Below are positions 1 through 5,789 of a stretch of 6,267 bases of DNA, piece by piece. How positions within the stretch are numbered: position 1 is the stretch's first letter; every line of letters begins with the position of its first letter. Position numbers and translations under genes: made by a program. Source of the stretch: Deltaproteobacteria bacterium (GTDB lineage Bacteria; Desulfobacterota; Desulfobaccia; Desulfobaccales; 0-14-0-80-60-11); contig VGSO01000180.1 in the NCBI GenBank assembly GCA_016874945.1, positions 1-6,267 of the forward strand, given 5' to 3'. The notes under the pieces are model-generated. The model saw only the letters and a program-made list of their open reading frames with translations. It had not been told where the DNA came from and did no database searches.

Positions 1-37
1 GATGTCATGCAGACGGTAGAAGATCAGTTCTTCCAGT

Positions 38-58
38 GGGCCTCGGGAAGCGAGGCCC
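38..58 (+). terminator. Perfect 8-bp hairpin, possible terminator of a gene to the left
   Basis: GGGCCTCG (38-45) pairs perfectly with CGAGGCCC (51-58) around a 5-base loop. On the plus strand it is followed by TTGTTAAAC, a weak and interrupted T-tract. No T-tract follows it on the minus strand. It could end transcription of a plus-strand gene that lies mostly outside the window; one plus frame has a TAG at 17-19 just before it. The poor T-tract keeps this tentative, and it could equally be part of an intergenic repeat. Confidence 0.3.
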
Positions 59-124
59 TTGTTAAACTATGCGCAATTAATTAAGACGCTGAGTATAGTA
101 ATCCATGCCCTTATCCCGCATAAC

Positions 125-143
125 CACAGGCTGGAAGCCTGTG
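125..143. repeat. Palindromic intergenic element (REP-like)
   Basis: CACAGGCT (125-132) and AGCCTGTG (136-143) form a perfect 8-bp stem closed by the 3-base loop GGA. Neither strand has a T-tract directly after it, so it is not a typical intrinsic terminator. From memory, very similar palindromes of the form CACAGGCTnnnAGCCTGTG followed by GCTAC or GCCAC are scattered through intergenic regions of several GC-rich bacterial genomes, so I read this as one copy of a dispersed element. The hairpin is seen directly. Its repeat status is inferred, because only one copy is in this window. Confidence 0.4.
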
Positions 144-235
144 CTACTGAATCCGAGTTTCTGGTTTTTTCGCGAAGATTTTGCCTGTAACACCTTGATT
201 TGATTAAAGTAATTAGGTTATTTTTTAGTTTGGTT

Positions 236-250
236 GCGGCCAAAGGCCGC
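236..250 (-). terminator. Hairpin 17 nt after the A2M stop codon, possible 3' end
   Basis: GCGGCC (236-241) and GGCCGC (245-250) form a perfect 6-bp GC-only stem around AAA (TTT on the transcribed minus strand). It begins 17 bases past the A2M stop codon, where a transcription terminator or mRNA-stabilising hairpin would sit. On the minus strand it is followed by AACCAAACTAAAAAATAACC, which has no U-run. It is therefore not a canonical Rho-independent terminator, and it may act as a 3'-end barrier or need Rho. Confidence 0.35.
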
Positions 251-267
251 GCTGTGCCACTATAGGA

Positions 268-3200
268 TCAGCGCCCCTTAACGGTGAGTTCCCCCACAGG
301 TGAGTAGCCGTTCACCGCGGGGGCATACATGGCCGCGGCCTTGGCCGCGGGCCAGACAAATTTCCCTTCACATACAGCCCGGGCGTAATATTCGAACATA
401 TAGGTTCCGCCGTATATCCGGTCGCAGAAAGCCAGCACCCGGTCGTCCCGGATTTCAAAATGGTTGGGCCAGAAGCGCAACAGGCCCTCGGAGGTGACAT
501 ATTCCATTCCCTCGGGGCTTTCCGCCGCCTCGGCGCCTTCGTCGCTATCCGATATTTCCGGCGCGGGCTCTTCAGTCTTAAACGCGGTATTCACCCCCAC
601 CAGTCCCGCGGGCAGGGGATCATCCAGCACCACGTACCGCTGGCCCCTGGCGCCGGCGTCAATGAGCACCCGCACCTTCACCAGGTCGCCCACCTTGATC
701 ACCTCGGACCCGTCGGTGTTCTTGACGGTTCTTCTGACTTTGAACCCGTTGACCGCGCCCGTGGCCGCGATATCCTGCCGGGGGGCGGTGAGTTCCAGCT
801 TGTAGAGCCAGGTGTGGCCGGATGGGCTTTCCACCTTGACCACCGGATTTTTTAACAGGGCTTTAACATCAAGGCCCACGGTGCGGTATCCCTTGGGGTC
901 CAAGGTCCGGCGCTGGGGGGCCGCCCCCGGCTGGCTGATAACCACCTCCTCGGGTTCGCCCTTAAAGGACACTCCTTTAAAGTGCTCTCCTAAAGCCACC
1001 AAGGCCCAACCCGTGTCGCTGGTGGAAGTCCAGATGCCTTGCCGGTCCAGGCCGCCCAGGAGATAAAGGGCCGTTTCCTGGGTGCGGGGGTCGTCGGGAA
1101 GGATCTCCCGGCCCGCCAACAAGGCCAGGGCGCTGGGACGGAAGCGGGGGTAAAACTCCACATCCTGGTCATCCTGGCCCGCCTCGGCCTGGGCCCCGAT
1201 GAGCGGCTTCAAGGCATTCTGCAGCTCAGCCAGGGGACGCAGGTTGGCTTTTTTGGCCGCCAGCAGCAGGAAGAGCTTGCTCTCCCGGCCCAGCCGGGCA
1301 AAGTCTTTGCTTACGGACTTCCAGGTCGCCGCGTCCAGCGTCCCATGGAGTGCGAGCAGATAACAGGCGCCGGCCTTGAAGGCCGGGGAGGCCTTTTCCC
1401 CTCCCATCTCTTTCTTGAGATAAGCCACCATCTTGCCCACTGTGTCCTCGGGAACCTGGAGCCCGCTCTGCCGAGCCAGGCCCAGGGCGGCGGCGGCATA
1501 AGCGGTGCCCCAATAATGGGCTTCCCGCATTCCCGGCCAGTAAGCGAAACCGCCGGAATCCGTCTGCATCTTCAGCAGTTTCTCCACTCCGGCTTTCAGG
1601 TACTTGTCCGTTTCCGCCAGGTCCACTCCGGGAATCTGGCCGTCCTGGACCAGCTCCCGCAAGGCCGCCAGGGCCAGGACGCCGGAGCTTACCTGCTCCA
1701 CGCAGCCGTAAGGATAGTCCAGCAGGTATTTGATGGCGCCGGTCATCCTCAGGAAGGGCGAACCCGCCAGGGTCAGGACCGCGGTTACTTCTCCCGGGTC
1801 CACGGCCCCGGGGCGAGTGAGATACGCCGGCAACGCCACCTTGGCCTCCCCCGATCCGGTGAACGATCCGGAAAAGACCGTGGTTTCCAGGACATGGCCG
1901 GAATTGACCTTGAGCTTCAGCTCCACCGCATCGGCCCGCCCCTGGAATTCTCCCCCGAACCGCGTTAGGGCCGGGCCGCTTTTCAGCGCCTGGCCGGTGA
2001 CGCCGAGCTTGATGCTGTCTTTGGCATTGAGCGGTCCCGGGGGTTCCTCGGCTTTGAGAACGAGCCCGGCGTCCCCCTGGGCGCTGAATTTCACCGGTCC
2101 CGCGACGGCGGTGGAATTAAAGGCCGCCACCAGGAACCGGAAATTGTCCCCCTGGGTGAAAAAGCTGGGGATTCCCGGCTCCAGGTAAAAGTCCCTGGCG
2201 GCCAGGAGGGGCCGCTCCTGGCTGGCGAACCGGCTGCCCCGGTCCAGGACCACGGTATAGACCCGGTAAGTGGTCATATTGTCCGGCAGGGTGAAGGATA
2301 CCTTGGCCCGGCCCTGGGCATCGGTCCGCAGCGCCGGATTGAAGTAGGCCACCGCCTCGAACCGCTTGCGCAGCTTGGACAGCATCTCTTCGCTCAGACC
2401 GCCGCCCCCCGTGAGGGGCTCCACCCGGGAGAGATAAAAAGGCGTCTGGTGGACCAGAAGGGTGCGCAGCTCTCCGGTGAACACCCCCAGGGGATGGTCA
2501 AAGCGGGCCAGGTCTTCCAGGCTGGGGGTCTTAAAGCCGGTAAGGGCCAGGACCGCTTCATCCACCACGGCCACGGCCAGTTCCGCCTCCACCCCTTTGC
2601 CCTTGGCCGATACGGCAAAGTCCAGGGTGACCGGCGTCCCGGGTTCGGCCTTCAACTCCTTGACCTCCGGGCTGATTTTCACTTCCAGGCGTTCCACTTC
2701 CCGGCGCACCGACAGGTTGAGGTTCCCCCAGTAGAAATTGGGGGCTTCGGTGTCATACCGGCCGGCAAATACCGGGAATTCGCCCCGGGGGGTCACCCCC
2801 AGGACCGAAACATAGATATTGGGGGCATATTCGGCCCGGATGGGAATCTCCAGGTCCTGGGGTCCCGGCTGGGCCGCCACTACCCGGTGCTGGATGATGC
2901 CGGCCTGCTCCAGGGTCACCAGGTAGCGGGACACGGGAGACAGGGGACGGACGTTGATTTTGGCCGTCTGCCCCGGCTCATAGGCGGGCCGGTCGGCGGA
3001 CATGGGCAGGGGCTGGTAAGGCCGGTCCCGGTAGTCAAAGGCGTAAGACTCGCCCCTCACCTGGTAAGGGGTGGCGGAGGCATATTTCCGGCCTTGCTTG
3101 TCCTGGAAACTGAAGGCCAGTAAATAGCGACCGCCCCAGCCGAAGTCGAACTTGAAAGCGGCCTCGCCTTTTTCCAGAGTCAGGTCAGTGACCACGCTCC

Positions 3201-5559
3201 GGCGCCAGACTTCCTGGCCGTCCCAGTACACGTCCCCCTGCTCATTGCGTTTGGGCAAATCGACCCAGGTCTGCTGCAATACCTCGGCTTGCACGACGCC
3301 GGTGCGGATGGGCTTCCCGTCCCGCTGGACCACCACCACTTTGAGGATCTGGCCCTCCCCGGCCTGAACCTCCTCGGCATGGCGGCTGATGCCCACCAAG
3401 ATTTCCGGATCGGCCTGGAACGCCTTGTTGTTGGTCACGGCCCGGCCGTCAAAATCCACCACTGTGGCCACGACATTAAGTCCGTGCTCTCCGGCCAGCA
3501 CCTGCCGGTTCAAGGGAAACTCCACCTGGGTCTGGCCCTTTTCATCCAGGATGGCCTGGCCGCTTTCGATCAATTCTCCCGGTTCCTCCCCGGCATAGCC
3601 GAAGATGAACTGCTCAAAGCCGGGGACCTGGTAGCTGGTCTTGGACTTGTGCACCTTCCAGCGCACCTGCCCGTGTTTCACCGAGCCGCCGGCGTAATAC
3701 TCCCCGCTGATGCCGATGCGGACGAATTCCGCCTGCTTTTCGCTGCGGCTGACATAGTCTTTCACGGCGCGGCGGAACTGCTTGAAGCTGATGTCCACGA
3801 AATGCCGGGGCGGTTTGAATTCTTGCACCTGAAAGGTGGCGCTCACTTCTTTCCGGGACATCGGCTCAGCTTTCTCCTCCCCGTCAGGTTCGGGGGCTCT
3901 CCGATAACGCCGCCTTCCCGGGGCCGAAGGTTTCTCTCCCGGGGCCTCCGGCCCGAAAACCATGGCCAGGGTGTAAGTCCCCAGGGGCCAATGGCTTTCC
4001 ACGGGGAATTCCCCGGCCACGGTGCCGAACTCCGACACCTTTCCTTCAAAAGTAAAAACTTTTTCCCCCTTGGGATTGGTAACCGACACGTCACAGACTT
4101 CGCCGGCCGGCGGGACGATTTTCCCCTCCAGATATTCCCGGAGGGTTCCCTTGAAATAAACCTTCTCCCCGGGGCGGTAGGCGCCCCGCTCGGTGAACAC
4201 GTGCCCCTTGAGGCGGCGGACTTTCTCTCCGGCCTTTACCTGCAATATGCCTTCGGGCTTAAGATTCCCCCGGGGCTGAATCTCGATGAAAGAGACGTCA
4301 TCAGCGGTCCGGGCCAGGAGGTAAACCAGGCGGTCCTTGTCCACCACTTCTTTAACAGGCTCAAACTTGGCCAGCCGCCCCAGGTCCAGGCCTTCCAGTT
4401 CTTTGTGCCCAAACACCAGGACGCCGTCCTGGTCCGTCTGGCCCAGGGGAAAGACTCTCATGTCCCGGGTGAATCCCGCCACTTGCGCCCCGGCCACCGG
4501 AGTCCCGGCTTTCAGGGAGGTGACCCAGATCACCAGGCTCTGGCCGCCGTTTTTGTAGGTGAGGCCCAGGTCAGTGATGCGAAAGACCCGGGGAGCGGTG
4601 GCGGCCTCACCTCCGGCCTGGTCTTTCACCCGGATAAGATCCAGGGCTCCCGTATCTTTTTCCTTACGGAAGTTCAGGGGCAAGGATACCGCCACCAGCT
4701 TGTTCTTTTCCCCGGAAGCCGGGAACAGTTGTTTTTCCAAAAGGGGCGGGGCGTAAAACGGGGCCAGGGATTTGCGGGTTTCCACCAGGCCCTTTAGCTG
4801 GTCGGCGCCGGCTTGCAACTGCTCCAACGTCCGTTCCCAGGAACCGGGGTCTTTTTCCGTTGCCAGGGCCAAGGGCAAGAGCAGCGGCGGCACCTTAACG
4901 CCTTCAAACTCCAGGGTCTTGACATTCTGGGCCCGGACGTGGAGCAACTGGGGACTATCCCGTTCGATAACGCTCTTGTTTTCGACGAATTCCACCTTGG
5001 GGGGGCGGTGGGGGAGGAAAAAAGCGCCCACCGTCCGCACATAGGTTTTATCCCGGACCACCAGGTTATCCGGCAGAGTGACCATATAGCCGACGCCGTA
5101 TTTAAATTTGCCCCGCAGGGTTACAACACCCTGGGGGCTCACGGTGGATCGGTGCCATTCAATCCTGACCTGGGGCAGCAAACGCAGATTGGCCCGCAAC
5201 ACTTGCAAGGGCGCCGGCTGGCTGAAAAATATCCGCACTTCTTCCCGCTTGGCGTCGGGTTCGATCTTGACTATGGTGAATTGCTTCTGGGCGTCAATGG
5301 GCCCCGCCGGAGCTTTGGCGGCGGCTTTAGGAGCTTTGGCCCCGGCTTTCGGGGCCTTGCCCGACGCGCCCTTGGGAGCGCCCGGGGGAGCTTTTAATGA
5401 CCCCGCCGGCGGGGCCTGTTGGGCCAGGCCCGGGGCCGCGGAAAATATCAGCATCGCCACTGCCACCCAGGCTAGTAGCATCCTGGCGGCTGGATAGAGG
5501 ATATGGAGGGTTGAATCTCGGGCCACTTCTTTCCGCGGTTGGGTCAGCCAAGGAAGCAT
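268..5559 (-). CDS. Secreted bacterial alpha-2-macroglobulin with thioester (1763 aa)
   Basis: This is a COG2373-type large extracellular A2M, the bacterial protease-trap family typified by E. coli YfhM. After a signal peptide (about 1-46) and an Ala/Pro/Lys linker (49-87) come N-terminal beta domains (about 92-400). The MG2-like A2M_N domain carries the hallmark YRPGEKVYFK (461-470). Further macroglobulin domains follow (about 575-1000), including the family-typical AYEPGQTAKI (859-868) and AVAVVDEAVLAL (995-1006). Next are the MG7-type strand region with TLPDNMTTYR (1090-1099) and the helical thioester domain (about 1270-1520). That domain has YPYGCVEQ, with Cys1286 and Gln1289 as the thioester pair, and GGFAYWPG (1336-1343). 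A C-terminal domain with DDPLPAGL (1646-1653) and GGTYMFEYYAR (1717-1727) completes it. The length is somewhat above that of E. coli YfhM. ATG 5559 is chosen because GAGGGAG lies 7 nt upstream. There is no lipobox Cys and no pbpC neighbour in view. Family assignment is very secure; protease trapping in this organism is inferred. Confidence 0.96.
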   Translation of the reverse strand: MLPWLTQPRKEVARDSTLHILYPAARMLLAWVAVAMLIFSAAPGLAQQAPPAGSLKAPPGAPKGASGKAPKAGAKAPKAAAKAPAGPIDAQKQFTIVKIEPDAKREEVRIFFSQPAPLQVLRANLRLLPQVRIEWHRSTVSPQGVVTLRGKFKYGVGYMVTLPDNLVVRDKTYVRTVGAFFLPHRPPKVEFVENKSVIERDSPQLLHVRAQNVKTLEFEGVKVPPLLLPLALATEKDPGSWERTLEQLQAGADQLKGLVETRKSLAPFYAPPLLEKQLFPASGEKNKLVAVSLPLNFRKEKDTGALDLIRVKDQAGGEAATAPRVFRITDLGLTYKNGGQSLVIWVTSLKAGTPVAGAQVAGFTRDMRVFPLGQTDQDGVLVFGHKELEGLDLGRLAKFEPVKEVVDKDRLVYLLARTADDVSFIEIQPRGNLKPEGILQVKAGEKVRRLKGHVFTERGAYRPGEKVYFKGTLREYLEGKIVPPAGEVCDVSVTNPKGEKVFTFEGKVSEFGTVAGEFPVESHWPLGTYTLAMVFGPEAPGEKPSAPGRRRYRRAPEPDGEEKAEPMSRKEVSATFQVQEFKPPRHFVDISFKQFRRAVKDYVSRSEKQAEFVRIGISGEYYAGGSVKHGQVRWKVHKSKTSYQVPGFEQFIFGYAGEEPGELIESGQAILDEKGQTQVEFPLNRQVLAGEHGLNVVATVVDFDGRAVTNNKAFQADPEILVGISRHAEEVQAGEGQILKVVVVQRDGKPIRTGVVQAEVLQQTWVDLPKRNEQGDVYWDGQEVWRRSVVTDLTLEKGEAAFKFDFGWGGRYLLAFSFQDKQGRKYASATPYQVRGESYAFDYRDRPYQPLPMSADRPAYEPGQTAKINVRPLSPVSRYLVTLEQAGIIQHRVVAAQPGPQDLEIPIRAEYAPNIYVSVLGVTPRGEFPVFAGRYDTEAPNFYWGNLNLSVRREVERLEVKISPEVKELKAEPGTPVTLDFAVSAKGKGVEAELAVAVVDEAVLALTGFKTPSLEDLARFDHPLGVFTGELRTLLVHQTPFYLSRVEPLTGGGGLSEEMLSKLRKRFEAVAYFNPALRTDAQGRAKVSFTLPDNMTTYRVYTVVLDRGSRFASQERPLLAARDFYLEPGIPSFFTQGDNFRFLVAAFNSTAVAGPVKFSAQGDAGLVLKAEEPPGPLNAKDSIKLGVTGQALKSGPALTRFGGEFQGRADAVELKLKVNSGHVLETTVFSGSFTGSGEAKVALPAYLTRPGAVDPGEVTAVLTLAGSPFLRMTGAIKYLLDYPYGCVEQVSSGVLALAALRELVQDGQIPGVDLAETDKYLKAGVEKLLKMQTDSGGFAYWPGMREAHYWGTAYAAAALGLARQSGLQVPEDTVGKMVAYLKKEMGGEKASPAFKAGACYLLALHGTLDAATWKSVSKDFARLGRESKLFLLLAAKKANLRPLAELQNALKPLIGAQAEAGQDDQDVEFYPRFRPSALALLAGREILPDDPRTQETALYLLGGLDRQGIWTSTSDTGWALVALGEHFKGVSFKGEPEEVVISQPGAAPQRRTLDPKGYRTVGLDVKALLKNPVVKVESPSGHTWLYKLELTAPRQDIAATGAVNGFKVRRTVKNTDGSEVIKVGDLVKVRVLIDAGARGQRYVVLDDPLPAGLVGVNTAFKTEEPAPEISDSDEGAEAAESPEGMEYVTSEGLLRFWPNHFEIRDDRVLAFCDRIYGGTYMFEYYARAVCEGKFVWPAAKAAAMYAPAVNGYSPVGELTVKGR
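1693..1704 (-). other. Thioester motif Cys-Val-Glu-Gln of the A2M
   Basis: The codons for Cys1286-Val-Glu-Gln1289 lie within YPYGCVEQVSS. In thioester-containing A2M and complement proteins the Cys thiol and the Gln side chain form an internal thioester, which reacts with nucleophiles on a captured protease after bait cleavage. Both residues are present, so this is a covalent-trap type A2M and not the thioester-less YfaS type. The helical-domain motif GGFAYWPG downstream supports a complete thioester domain. Confidence 0.93.
5422..5559 (-). other. Signal peptide of the A2M protein
   Basis: Residues 1-46. A long polar n-region carries Arg9, Lys10, Arg14 and Arg26. A hydrophobic core follows (about 27-41, beginning MLLAWVAVAML), then a Pro-containing c-region ending GLA before QQ, a good Ala-x-Ala-like signal peptidase I site after residue 46. 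There is no Cys at the cleavage point, so this is not a lipoprotein signal, and no twin-arginine motif. Met27 at 5481 could be an alternative start with a compact signal peptide, but it has no well-spaced Shine-Dalgarno sequence, whereas Met1 does. Confidence 0.75.
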
Positions 5560-5566
5560 TGTCTTT

Positions 5567-5573
5567 CTCCCTC
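5567..5573 (-). promoter_or_regulatory. Ribosome-binding site of the A2M gene
   Basis: GAGGGAG on the minus strand, separated by 7 nt from the ATG at 5559-5557. It fixes the start of the 1763-residue protein and argues against the internal Met27 as the main start. Confidence 0.7.
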
Positions 5574-5623
5574 TTGGAGTTTAACAACCTGAGAATCGTG
5601 AATCGCCCTTCTATTTAAACCTA

Positions 5624-5651
5624 ATTAAACTAACATCGGGTTGGATTTCAA
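5624..5651 (-). promoter_or_regulatory. Candidate sigma70-type promoter of the A2M gene
   Basis: Read on the minus strand, TTGAAA (5651-5646) matches the -35 consensus at 5 of 6 positions. After a 16-base spacer comes TTTAAT (5629-5624), which matches TATAAT at 5 of 6 but lacks the strongly conserved second-position A. Transcription would start near 5617, giving a leader of about 58 nt. A second, weaker pairing lies upstream: TTGAAA near 5712-5707 with TATCAG about 18 bases on. AT-rich DNA yields such matches by chance, so confidence is low. Confidence 0.3.
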
Positions 5652-5739
5652 CTTCTTTTATTTACTCCAGCCCAGGTGGTGGCTGATATGTAATATCCCT
5701 ATGATATTTCAAGAAAAAATATTATTATCTAACAGACCG

Positions 5740-5781
5740 CTTCTCGAGATGATTCACTGAAAATCATTGTCCCTGGAGAAG
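5740..5781 (+). promoter_or_regulatory. Nested hairpin overlapping the ribosome-binding site of the YkgJ-family gene
   Basis: An outer stem pairs CTTCTC (5740-5745) with GAGAAG (5776-5781). Inside it, ATGATT (5749-5754) pairs with AATCAT (5762-5767), with one more G-U pair beneath. The likely Shine-Dalgarno GGAG (5775-5778), 11 nt before the ATG at 5790, lies mostly inside the outer stem. The same segment contains the 8-bp DNA palindrome TCTCGAGA (5742-5749) and the dyad TTCACTGAA (5753-5761), so it could instead be a protein-binding site. The pairings are read directly from the sequence; a regulatory role is inferred. Confidence 0.3.
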
Positions 5782-5789
5782 TAGAGACG

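Larger units (their letters stand above)
1..267. other. Non-coding flank downstream of the A2M gene
   Basis: This stretch is AT-rich compared with the neighbouring gene. It holds no open frame with a recognisable start, ribosome-binding site and product. A plus-strand frame is open from the left edge to a TAA at 82-84 (27 codons, ending ...LVKLCAIN), and another is open to a TAA at 63-65. Either could be the tail of a gene lying left of the window, but neither is recognisable and a strong hairpin lies inside both. The notable contents are three perfect hairpins, listed separately, and an A/T-rich segment at about 190-235. Confidence 0.5.

Noticed and set aside
1..84. Possible tail of a plus-strand gene ending at TAA 82-84, or a minus-strand frame reading LEELIFYRLHDI
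   Set aside because: Both are very short and unrecognised, with competing open frames. The minus frame has no good start codon after its upstream TAG. There is not enough to call a gene.
1039..1968. 309-codon plus-strand open frame opposite the thioester domain
   Set aside because: It is a mirror frame of conserved A2M coding sequence with no domain and no ribosome-binding evidence.
3289..4797. 502-codon open frame on the plus strand opposite the A2M gene
   Set aside because: It is antisense to a securely identified gene. GC-rich codons leave the opposite frame open. Its translation is rich in His, Gly and Pro with no recognisable domain.
5479..5481. Internal Met27 as the A2M start
   Set aside because: It would give a neat short signal peptide, but no well-spaced Shine-Dalgarno precedes it, whereas the ATG at 5559 has GAGGGAG at 7 nt.
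5327..5587. 86-codon minus-strand frame overlapping the start of the A2M gene
   Set aside because: It is out of frame with the signal peptide region and its product is low-complexity. The Shine-Dalgarno at 5567-5573 lies inside it and serves the A2M start.
5700..5705. TATGAT as a -10 element for the YkgJ-family gene
   Set aside because: It matches the -10 consensus at 5 of 6, but no acceptable -35 lies 16-18 bases upstream. In such AT-rich DNA this alone is not evidence.
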